Position numbers and translations under genes: made by a program | In this document: positions 1 through 5,524 of the stretch, piece by piece | How the letters are laid out: each line of letters opens with the position of its first letter | How positions within the stretch are numbered: the stretch's first letter is position 1 | Source of the DNA: CAYJIX01 sp964370375 | GTDB taxonomy: Bacteria > Desulfobacterota > Desulfovibrionia > Desulfovibrionales > Desulfovibrionaceae | Length of the DNA: 7,986 bases | Assembly (NCBI GenBank): GCA_964370375.1 | Contig: CAYJIX010000081.1 | Location: 1 to 7,986, forward strand | Direction: 5' to 3' | Notes under the pieces: generated by a model | The model's database searches: none | What the model saw: only the letters and a program-made list of their open reading frames with translations | What the model was told of the DNA's origin: nothing

Positions 1-12
1 GACTCGTCCCTT

Positions 13-18
13 TGTCAA
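13..18 (-). promoter_or_regulatory. possible -35 box of a minus-strand promoter cut by the window edge
   Basis: Read on the minus strand, positions 18 to 13 spell TTGACA, the exact sigma-70 -35 consensus. It lies about 55 bases past the ppiD terminator in the direction of transcription. With a normal 17-base spacer its -10 box would fall outside the window, so the promoter cannot be confirmed. It would serve a gene to the left of this window. Bases 1-73 hold nothing else I can support. Confidence 0.25.
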
Positions 19-73
19 CTCTTTTTTTGTGAATTTTGAAAAAAATTTCTATGACGTTAGATTTTAACCACTT

Positions 74-115
74 AAAATAAGCACAGCCTTAACCCGCTAA
101 GGGGCTAAGGCTGTG
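74..115 (-). terminator. intrinsic terminator of ppiD
   Basis: Bases 82-91 (CACAGCCTTA) pair perfectly with 106-115. After one mismatch, CCC at 93-95 pairs with GGG at 102-104, leaving a six-base loop. Read leftwards, the stem is followed by CTTATTTT (81-74), a short U-rich tail. It sits about 35 bases after the ppiD stop codon, as expected for a rho-independent terminator. On the plus strand a TTTTT run lies further out (126-130), so it might stop transcripts from both sides. Confidence 0.8.
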
Positions 116-149
116 GGTATAGCTGTTTTTGGTGGAATGATTGTTTTGG

Positions 150-2042
150 CTAGTTAAAAATAGCCTCGTTATGCACCTGAACAGAGCTTTGGCTTTGCAA
201 AAGTTCTACAAAGGCTCTGTACACTTGCTCACGTTTTGTCGTTGTCATGACATCAATGAGCTGAGCTGAAAGTTGATTCCAGATTTCTTCATTAGGTTCA
301 ATGCTTTCTTTGACACGGGCTAAGACAACGCCTGTTTCAAGGTTAAAGGGCACAGGGAGCCATAGGCCTTGTTCTGCTGCAAAGGCGGCATCGGCTAGAC
401 CTTGATTTTGGCCCATATCAGGGATTTGTCCGTCACGTCCAATGGGCTTGGCTGTGGCCATACGCTTTTGCAACTCCTCTGATAGAGGAGCGTTTGCTTC
501 AGCTGATAAGCTGGCACGCACAGAAACAGCTTCGTCATGGGCTAGTTGGCGGGCTTTTTCGGCGACGAGCTGTAGCTTGATGTCCTCTTGCACTTCATCA
601 AAGGGCTTAGCCCCTTCAGGAGTTACGGTATTGACGTGCACCAAAGCGTAACCGTTGTTGGTCATAAAGGGGCTGTCTATAGCGGTGCCTGCTGTTGCGG
701 TAAGGATACGCGCCACATCTTCTGCTGAAATGCCTAGGGTTGTGGCAAGGGTTGCTGTATCAAGTGTACCCAATTGTTCTGGTGTGAGCTTATAAGCTGT
801 ACCGGCTTCTTGTAAGGGTTTTCCATTGATGATGGCTGTTAATGCCTCGTCTAGGACTTCTTGCATTTTTCCGGCAGCTTTTTCTTCAGCCAATAGTTGC
901 TGAATAGTAGGTTCTGCTTCCTCAAACGGCGTTGTGGATGCAGGGCGGTGTTCCTCGGTTTTAATGAGGTGATAGCCAAATTCAGAACGCACAGGGGCAG
1001 AGGTTTCGCCGGGTTTAAGAGCAAAAGCCGCGTCTGAAAACGCCTTGACCATTTGCTCACGAGTAAACCAGCCCAAATCGCCGCCGTCAGCTGCTGAACC
1101 GTCTTGCGAATGTTCTTTGGCAAGGGCTATAAAATCTTCACCGTCAGCAAGGCGATTAGCCAGTTCGTGGATGCGTTTTCTGGCGTCTTGTTCTTGCTCT
1201 GGTGTGGCGTCTTGAGGGGAAAGGATGATGATATGCCGCGCTTTGACTTCTTCAGGTTTGGCAAACCGAGCAGTGTTTGAGTCGTAATAGGCTTTAGCTT
1301 CTGCTGTTTCTACAGGAAAGGCAGGAGCCAAGGTTGTTGGGGTGATGCGCAAAACCGCGACATCTGCTGTGGCAGGCGTTACGAAGTTTGCTTGATTGGC
1401 GTCATAGTGGTTTTTGGCAGCGTTTTCATCCAAAGTGACTTTGCTTTGAAACTCTTCATAAGGGAACAGCAGGTATTCAAGCACGCGTTCTTCCCCGTTG
1501 AACATGAACATGTTGCGAGCTTCCGCTTCAGATACAAAAACACCGGCTGTGACTTCAAGTTGTAATTTTTCGATCAAAAGACCTGTGGAAAACTGGCTTT
1601 CAAATACCCCGGGCGTAAGGCCTTGGGCTTCAAGAACTTGCGTGTACAAGCCAGGGTCAAACACTCCGTCTTTTTGAAAAACAGGGATGGTTTCAATTTT
1701 TGCGCGCAATTCGGCAGGTGTGATAAAAAGGCCTACTCGCTCGGCTTCTTGTGTGAGTAAAGCTTCAAGGATCATTTGCTGGATGACTTGACGCGGAAGG
1801 CCAAGGTTTCTGATATCCTCAGCTGAAAGAGAAGGGTACTGGCTTCGAATTCCGGATTCAGCTTGTTGGACTTGGCGTTGCAGATCAACGATAGTAATGG
1901 GTTGATCGTTGACTGTCACAGCCACGGTGGAGGGCATACCCGTAAAACTGCCTACTCCCCAAAAAACAAACACAATGATGATTAGGCCAAAAGCCAATTT
2001 TACTCCCCAAGATTGTGCTTGGGAACGGATGATGTCAAGCAT
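150..2042 (-). CDS. ppiD: PpiD/SurA-like membrane-anchored peptidyl-prolyl cis-trans isomerase (630 aa)
   Basis: This is a periplasmic folding factor held in the inner membrane, expected to help newly exported proteins fold as they leave the Sec channel. Residues 1-12 are short and cytoplasmic. A hydrophobic segment at about 14-33 is the uncleaved anchor. A SurA-type N-terminal chaperone region spans about 35-190 (for example the VTVNDQPIT stretch at 43-50). One parvulin domain covers about 266-363, with HIII at 270-273, GGDLGWF at 320-326 and FGYHLIK at 355-361. The remaining ~265 residues form the C-terminal chaperone part. The length is close to E. coli PpiD (623 aa). The ATG start has a strong GAGGAG-type Shine-Dalgarno a few bases upstream. 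E. coli PpiD is regarded as catalytically weak or inactive, but the parvulin signature residues look intact here. The gene has its own predicted promoter and terminator, so it is probably monocistronic. SurA itself is unlikely, because that has a cleaved signal peptide and two parvulin domains. Confidence 0.88.
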   Translation of the reverse strand: MLDIIRSQAQSWGVKLAFGLIIIVFVFWGVGSFTGMPSTVAVTVNDQPITIVDLQRQVQQAESGIRSQYPSLSAEDIRNLGLPRQVIQQMILEALLTQEAERVGLFITPAELRAKIETIPVFQKDGVFDPGLYTQVLEAQGLTPGVFESQFSTGLLIEKLQLEVTAGVFVSEAEARNMFMFNGEERVLEYLLFPYEEFQSKVTLDENAAKNHYDANQANFVTPATADVAVLRITPTTLAPAFPVETAEAKAYYDSNTARFAKPEEVKARHIIILSPQDATPEQEQDARKRIHELANRLADGEDFIALAKEHSQDGSAADGGDLGWFTREQMVKAFSDAAFALKPGETSAPVRSEFGYHLIKTEEHRPASTTPFEEAEPTIQQLLAEEKAAGKMQEVLDEALTAIINGKPLQEAGTAYKLTPEQLGTLDTATLATTLGISAEDVARILTATAGTAIDSPFMTNNGYALVHVNTVTPEGAKPFDEVQEDIKLQLVAEKARQLAHDEAVSVRASLSAEANAPLSEELQKRMATAKPIGRDGQIPDMGQNQGLADAAFAAEQGLWLPVPFNLETGVVLARVKESIEPNEEIWNQLSAQLIDVMTTTKREQVYRAFVELLQSQSSVQVHNEAIFN

Positions 2043-2065
2043 GTACTCTCCTCACAAACTATTAA

Positions 2066-2087
2066 TATGATACAATACTGTATCGTA
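2066..2087. promoter_or_regulatory. palindromic operator-like site inside the ppiD promoter
   Basis: GATACA at 2069-2074 and TGTATC at 2079-2084 form a perfect inverted repeat around a 4-base centre. With the next three bases on each side the arms match at 8 of 9 positions. The site covers most of the spacer and the -10 box of the predicted promoter, the classic place for a repressor to bind. The cognate regulator is unknown. Confidence 0.45.
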
Positions 2088-2094
2088 GTGTTAA
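2067..2094 (-). promoter_or_regulatory. sigma-70-type promoter of ppiD
   Basis: On the minus strand a -35 box TTAACA (2094-2089, 5 of 6 consensus bases) is followed by a 16-base spacer and a -10 box TATCAT (2072-2067, 5 of 6). Transcription would start near 2060, giving a leader of about 18 bases that contains the Shine-Dalgarno. The rest of the 140-base gap (2095-2182) holds only a GGCT/AGCC-type bulged hairpin around 2134-2154 with no convincing U-tract, so no clear terminator for the upstream activator gene. Confidence 0.6.
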
Positions 2095-2182
2095 AGGTTA
2101 TGGTCTTTTTTCACAAGTTTATAGCTTTTGGGCTGCCTTTATGGCGTAGCCTTATTCCTTATTAAATAGACCTGATGATGTA

Positions 2183-3661
2183 TTAGTCAACCTGTAATCC
2201 CATACCACGGTATTCGTTCAGTTTGTTGCGTAACGTTCGCACTGAAATACCTAAAAGTTCTGCCGCTTGGGTGCGGTTGCCTGAGGTTGCCTGCAAACCT
2301 TTCATGATCATAAGCCGTTCAACTTCATGCAAAGGCATAACAGCACCTTGAAACGCTGAATCCGTGTTGCCGATAACGGCTGTTTGTGGCGGCATGGTGC
2401 CTGCGGTTTTTTCCATGGCTGGATCATCAAGGGGCACAGGCGCTTGGTTTTCGTATTCGGCATCTTCTTCAAACAAAGGCCATTGGTCAGTGCCAAGCAA
2501 AAAATGCCCGGGCACAATGGGACGTCCTGCTGCCAAAAGCACAGCACGTTCCATAAGGTTTTGCAATTCACGCACATTGCCCGGCCAGTCGTGTTCAAAA
2601 AGCCATGTTTTGGCTTCGTCAGAAAGTGCTGTGGGGGGCAGGGCATATTCTTTGACATAAAGTTGGATAAAAAAGTTGGCCAATTCCTCAAGGTCATTGC
2701 CACGTTCTGAAAGGGAGGGGATGCGCAGAGGGATAACATTGAGTCTGAAAAACAGGTCTTGCCTAAATTTTTCTTCGTTGACCCATGTTTCCATGTTGCG
2801 GTTTGTGGTGGCCACAATGCGCACATCCACACGTACAGCTTCTGTGCCGCCCACGCGGTCAATTTCGCCCTCTTGCAGGACACGTAAAAGCTTGGCCTGC
2901 AGAGCTAAATCCATTTCAGAAATTTCGTCCAGCAGCAAGGTACCGCGGTCAGCCAGTTCAAATTTGCCAAGCTTTCTGGCAATGGCCCCAGTAAAGGCGC
3001 CTTTTTCGTGGCCGAAAAGCTCACTTTCTAATAAATGTTCAGGGAGAGCAGCGCAATTGACCGCAATAAAGGGGCCGGTACGACCGCTTGCAGCGTGCAG
3101 GGTGCGAGCAAACAATTCTTTACCTGTGCCGGAAGCGCCTGAAATAAGAACAGAAGCTTTTGAAGCGGCCACTTGACGCACAAGGCCAAGCACGCGGCGC
3201 ATGGATGGGTCGCTCCCTACAATACGAGGGGCTCCTGGGGTTTCCGGACGGCGAGCGCCAAGCGTTGATGAAGGAGCAGGCACGTGGGCTTTAGAAAGGG
3301 CTGTTTTGCTGCGCCCTTTAACAGTAGTGACTATGCGATCAACATCAAGTGGTTCAAGCCAATAATCCATGGCTCCAAGGCTCATGTACCGAACAGCTTC
3401 TTCAGGAGTTCCTTTGTCGGTAATGACTATAATAGGAGGGAACGAAGGATCGTCTTCGCCCACAGCAAGAAGGTCTTCCACCTTAAAGCCCGGTAGCGCT
3501 GGACGTGCGAAAATAATGCCGGGCTCAGACTTTCTGATAAATGCCGTGGCACCTTTTACATTTTCTGCAAGTCCAACCTCAAAGCCCACATCGCGTAAAC
3601 TAGGAAACACGCGAGTCACAGCATGAGCAGGGGCAAGAAAAAGGATTCGTTGTATAGCCAT
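2183..3661 (-). CDS. sigma-54-dependent transcriptional activator with degenerate receiver domain (NtrC type, 492 aa)
   Basis: This cytoplasmic activator should use ATP hydrolysis to open sigma-54 promoters. Three domains are visible. Residues 1-120 resemble a response-regulator receiver but lack its key residues: the acidic pair after strand 1 is replaced (LFLAPAH, 7-13), the phospho-acceptor position is Arg53 (FARPALPG), and the conserved Lys is Glu103. Residues about 147-385 form the AAA+ domain, with Walker A GASGTGKE (175-182), the sigma-54-contacting GAFTGA loop (221-226), Walker B LLLDEI (242-247), FRLN (305-308) and WPGNVREL (359-366). Residues 444-484 are a Fis-type helix-turn-helix (NRTQAAELLGISVRTLRNKL). 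The ATG start is preceded only by a weak AGAAA-like ribosome site, but the receiver fold begins correctly from it. No partner histidine kinase is adjacent, fitting phosphorylation-independent control. FleQ-like flagellar regulators also have altered receivers, but a flagellar role here is only a guess. The target genes are unknown. Confidence 0.9.
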   Translation of the reverse strand: MAIQRILFLAPAHAVTRVFPSLRDVGFEVGLAENVKGATAFIRKSEPGIIFARPALPGFKVEDLLAVGEDDPSFPPIIVITDKGTPEEAVRYMSLGAMDYWLEPLDVDRIVTTVKGRSKTALSKAHVPAPSSTLGARRPETPGAPRIVGSDPSMRRVLGLVRQVAASKASVLISGASGTGKELFARTLHAASGRTGPFIAVNCAALPEHLLESELFGHEKGAFTGAIARKLGKFELADRGTLLLDEISEMDLALQAKLLRVLQEGEIDRVGGTEAVRVDVRIVATTNRNMETWVNEEKFRQDLFFRLNVIPLRIPSLSERGNDLEELANFFIQLYVKEYALPPTALSDEAKTWLFEHDWPGNVRELQNLMERAVLLAAGRPIVPGHFLLGTDQWPLFEEDAEYENQAPVPLDDPAMEKTAGTMPPQTAVIGNTDSAFQGAVMPLHEVERLMIMKGLQATSGNRTQAAELLGISVRTLRNKLNEYRGMGLQVD

Positions 3662-3696
3662 TTGTTTCTAATTACATAGAAATACGGTTTAATGCA

Positions 3697-3725
3697 AGTA
3701 TAGACATTGAGGTATAAGGGTACAA
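3697..3725 (-). promoter_or_regulatory. possible sigma-70 promoter of the sigma-54 activator gene
   Basis: On the minus strand TTGTAC (3725-3720) is separated by exactly 17 bases from TATACT (3702-3697, 5 of 6 consensus bases). The -35 box is weak (3 of 6), as expected for a promoter that needs an activator or is lightly expressed. Transcription would begin near 3690, about 29 bases before the ATG. Confidence 0.45.
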
Positions 3726-3733
3726 TTTACCCT
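3717..3733. promoter_or_regulatory. perfect palindrome over the -35 box (AGGGTA-N5-TACCCT)
   Basis: AGGGTA (3717-3722) and TACCCT (3728-3733) are perfect inverted arms around CAATT. The site overlaps the predicted -35 box of the activator gene, a position suited to repression or autoregulation. In RNA it could also form a six-base-pair hairpin, but neither strand has a terminator-like U-tract directly after it. Confidence 0.4.
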
Positions 3734-3811
3734 AAAAAAGAGTCCTGCACAATTTATTACGCAAAGGTTTTTGGCGCGTTGACAGTAGCCAGCGCAACCA
3801 AAAACCAAGAA

Positions 3812-3840
3812 TGGGCAGAGCGCCATTTCGACGCTATACT
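3812..3840 (+). promoter_or_regulatory. weak plus-strand promoter candidate in the structured gap
   Basis: TGGGCA (3812-3817, 4 of 6) and TATACT (3835-3840, 5 of 6) are separated by 17 bases. No gene follows on the plus strand, so if it is active it would make a noncoding transcript running through the AT-rich hairpin and antisense to the end of the peptidase gene. Confidence 0.2.
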
Positions 3841-3844
3841 CTTG

Positions 3845-3880
3845 TTTTGTTTGTGTTTTTTTAAACAAACACAAACAAAA
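3845..3880. repeat. 14-bp perfect AT-rich inverted repeat
   Basis: TTTTGTTTGTGTTT (3845-3858) and its exact reverse complement (3867-3880) flank an 8-base loop. Only three pairs in each arm are G-C, so this is not a typical terminator stem, and no long U-tract follows on either strand. It is the longest perfect stem in the gap. Confidence 0.7.
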
Positions 3881-3978
3881 GTACGCATGCTTTTACTGCA
3901 AAAATGCAAAAAAGCGTGCAGGACTTTTAAAAGAGGTTTTTGGGGCATGCTCATCCATGCAGGAGCCAAAAAGCACGG

Positions 3979-5244
3979 TTACCGCACAGGCCCTCTGGCT
4001 GTGATTTCTTCGGCTAAAGGATCTGTTACTCCTTCTAGGCCCACAAGCAAAAGGGTTAAAAGAAGGTTTTTTTGTGTTCCTTTATAGGCGTCTTTGGGAT
4101 CGTACCATTCTTCAAGGTTGTGATGGGATCCTGATGTGCCACCAGCGCCCACAACAATGGACGGAACTTCCATGCTTACGGGGATATTTTGGTTGGTGCT
4201 TGCGGCGCCACGATGATCTACAACACTACCCAAAGCTTCTGTGGCAGCCTTGGCCGCATGTACAATGCAAGATTCCAGATCCATTTGCCCGGCAGGCTTG
4301 TTGCCGATAATGGTTATTTCAACAGAAACCTTTTCTTTATGATTCCAGCGTTTGTTTTCTTCCGCGACTGCTTCATCCACAAGCTTGAGCACTGTGGCGT
4401 TCAACGTATCAAGCTCGCCAAGGCTTATGGAGCGCATGTCCAATTTCATGCTGCATTCAAACGGGATGGAATTGATGGACGTGCCACCTTCTACAACTCC
4501 CACGCTAAAAGTCGTTTTGGGCGAGGCAGGCGTTTGCAAATCAGCAATTTTGGCTATGGCTCGGCTCATGGCGTGGATGGGGTTTGGCAGGCCAAAGGCT
4601 GTCCAACTGTGTCCGCCCGGGCCTTTGAAGGTGAAAAGATACCGCTGAATACCAACAGCATCTGTGACCAAATATTTTTCGTCATAACATTCCACGCTGA
4701 TGACAGCGTCAATATCTCCATGATGACGCATGATTGCACGTATTCCACGGGCATTGCCTTCGCCTTCTTCACCAACAGTCCCGCCAAAAACAAGGGTGCC
4801 CACGGGCTGTAGGTCAGCATATCTGTAGGCACGTAAAAGGGAAAGATTGGAGGCAAGGGCAGAGGTATCATCGCCAATGCCCGGGCAGTAAAACCGCCCT
4901 TCTTTTTCTGTTACGGCAAGGGGGGTTGCTTCAGCAAAAACCGTGTCCAAGTGCCCTTCAATAAGCACTTTTGGACGAGAGGTGCCATGGATATAGCCAA
5001 GGACATTACCTTCATCATCAATGGTACATTCATCTGCGCCATAGTCTTCTAATTTATCGCGGTACATGGGGGAGCGCACTTCGTGCTCTTTAAAAGGGGC
5101 GCCGTGCATGACAACCATTTCTTGCAGTTCGTCAAAGGTGCTTTCTGCATCCCCCCTAATAAAATCAAGGGCTTTTTGTACGGCTTCATCAGCTAGCAGT
5201 TTTTTAAGGTTTTTTTGCACAAGGGCTGAGATATCTTGGGTCAT
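3979..5244 (-). CDS. M20-family zinc metallopeptidase/amidohydrolase (421 aa)
   Basis: A cytoplasmic di-zinc hydrolase that would cleave peptide or amide bonds in small substrates (a peptide, N-acyl or carbamoyl amino acid). Metal-site motifs appear in the family order: GHLDT with His98 and Asp100, GIGDD with Asp125/Asp126, GEEGEG with Glu159 (expected general base) and Glu160 (ligand), Glu185 in ISVE, and HNLEEW with His375. The lid/dimerisation domain spans roughly 195-300 and carries GGHSWTAFG with the conserved His212. There is no signal peptide. The length fits the family, which includes PepT, ArgE, DapE and carboxypeptidase G2. The exact substrate cannot be read from the sequence, so no symbol is given. 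The ATG has AGGAG five bases upstream. The gene is divergent from fetAB and 317 bases upstream of the sigma-54 activator, with no sign of a functional link to either. No clear intrinsic terminator follows it; the hairpin at 3937-3972 lacks a good U-tract. Confidence 0.85.
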   Translation of the reverse strand: MTQDISALVQKNLKKLLADEAVQKALDFIRGDAESTFDELQEMVVMHGAPFKEHEVRSPMYRDKLEDYGADECTIDDEGNVLGYIHGTSRPKVLIEGHLDTVFAEATPLAVTEKEGRFYCPGIGDDTSALASNLSLLRAYRYADLQPVGTLVFGGTVGEEGEGNARGIRAIMRHHGDIDAVISVECYDEKYLVTDAVGIQRYLFTFKGPGGHSWTAFGLPNPIHAMSRAIAKIADLQTPASPKTTFSVGVVEGGTSINSIPFECSMKLDMRSISLGELDTLNATVLKLVDEAVAEENKRWNHKEKVSVEITIIGNKPAGQMDLESCIVHAAKAATEALGSVVDHRGAASTNQNIPVSMEVPSIVVGAGGTSGSHHNLEEWYDPKDAYKGTQKNLLLTLLLVGLEGVTDPLAEEITARGPVR

Positions 5245-5271
5245 GGTGACTCCTTATGGTTTACCTGTATG

Positions 5272-5299
5272 AAAAACGATACGTTGTGTCGCGTTTTTT
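5272..5299. terminator. terminator-like hairpin between the divergent genes
   Basis: CGATAC (5277-5282) pairs with GTGTCG (5286-5291), including one G-U pair, around a 3-base loop. Read rightwards, T6 follows after two bases (5294-5299). Read leftwards, T5 follows immediately (5276-5272). It lies only 33 bases upstream of the peptidase start, so on the minus strand it could act in that gene's leader as an attenuator or 5' stem. A TATAAA at 5302-5297 on the minus strand could be the -10 box, but no good -35 box is spaced correctly. Confidence 0.35.
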
Positions 5300-5380
5300 A
5301 TACATAACAATAGAATATTATAAACAAGAGCCTGTGGATAACGTTTGTATCTATGGTGTTTTCCTGCTATAAAATACACT

Positions 5381-5408
5381 TTGCCATCATTTTGAAACAG
5401 TATATATT
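5381..5408 (+). promoter_or_regulatory. putative promoter of fetAB
   Basis: TTGCCA (5381-5386) and TATATT (5403-5408) are spaced by 16 bases, giving a reasonable sigma-70 promoter. Transcription from about 5415 would leave a leader of roughly 110 bases. I looked for a Fur-type operator around it and saw no convincing match. The rest of the 280-base intergenic region holds the hairpin at 5272-5299, a DnaA-box-like 9-mer at 5333-5341 and an inverted repeat at 5477-5492. Confidence 0.4.
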
Positions 5409-5476
5409 GTTTGGGAGCGAAAGCAAGGCCTTCAGCAAGCCTGAGCAAAGAGCGCCGCCCATATGTGTTGCCTGTT

Positions 5477-5492
5477 GAACATGACAATGTTC
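5477..5492. promoter_or_regulatory. inverted repeat in the fetA leader (GAACAT-N4-ATGTTC)
   Basis: Two perfect 6-base arms surround GACA, ending 19 bases before the fetA Shine-Dalgarno. It lies downstream of the predicted promoter, so it could be a roadblock operator or an RNA hairpin that influences translation. Nothing in the sequence tells which. Confidence 0.35.
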
Positions 5493-5511
5493 CATGCATC
5501 CCCTGTTACGT

Positions 5512-5516
5512 GGAGG
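5512..5516 (+). promoter_or_regulatory. Shine-Dalgarno that fixes the fetA start
   Basis: GGAGG at 5512-5516 is eight bases before the TTG at 5525. It overlaps an upstream in-frame GTG (5510) and lies far from the first open TTG (5411), so it selects 5525 as the start codon. Confidence 0.75.
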
Positions 5517-5524
5517 TTCACACC

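Larger units (their letters stand above)
3741..3972. other. hairpin-rich intergenic region, candidate structured RNA or repeat element
   Basis: This fills most of the 317-base gap between the activator start and the M20 peptidase stop, and no convincing protein gene lies in it. AGTCCTGCAC (3741-3750) and GTGCAGGACT (3916-3925) are a perfect 10-base inverted pair enclosing 165 bases. Within and beside them are a 9-bp stem (3766-3774 with 3798-3806), a small hairpin (3810-3827), a 14-bp AT-rich stem (3845-3858 with 3867-3880), a 10-bp stem with one G-U pair (3885-3894 with 3910-3919) and a 7-bp stem (3937-3943 with 3966-3972). GGTTTTTGG occurs twice, at 3766 and 3935. Read leftwards, the outer stem is followed by CTTTTTT. 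It could be a minus-strand small RNA, a long 5' or 3' untranslated region, or a remnant of a mobile repeat; the sequence alone does not decide. Confidence 0.4.

Noticed and set aside
851..1123. 90-codon minus-strand frame inside ppiD, and similar frames inside the sigma-54 activator and fetAB
   Set aside because: They are alternate-frame shadows of well-supported genes, without their own ribosome sites or recognisable domains.
2134..2154. Terminator of the sigma-54 activator gene
   Set aside because: The stem has a bulge and is followed on the minus strand by CAAAAGC rather than a U-tract, so termination here is not supported.
3779..3807. Promoter based on an exact TTGACA at 3779-3784
   Set aside because: No acceptable -10 box occurs 16-18 bases downstream, and the hexamer sits in the loop of a hairpin.
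3741..3925. 6S RNA (the length of 185 bases and closing stem suggested it)
   Set aside because: The interior forms several separate hairpins rather than one long rod with a central bubble, and the recognisable 6S sequence features are absent.
3741..3925. Miniature inverted-repeat transposable element with 10-bp ends
   Set aside because: No target-site duplication is seen next to the inverted ends and no second copy lies in the window. It remains possible but is not supported enough to call.
3707..4087. 126-codon plus-strand frame and overlapping minus-strand frames in the structured gap
   Set aside because: They run through inverted repeats or into the peptidase gene antisense, lack ribosome sites and encode low-complexity translations without a recognisable fold.
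5333..5341. Replication origin
   Set aside because: Only one DnaA box, with no box cluster and no origin-associated genes such as dnaA or dnaN nearby.
5254..5499. 81-codon minus-strand open frame ending 10 bases before the peptidase start
   Set aside because: Its position suggests a small operon gene, but it has no properly spaced ribosome site, runs across the predicted fetA promoter and leader, and its translation resembles no family. It is most likely chance.
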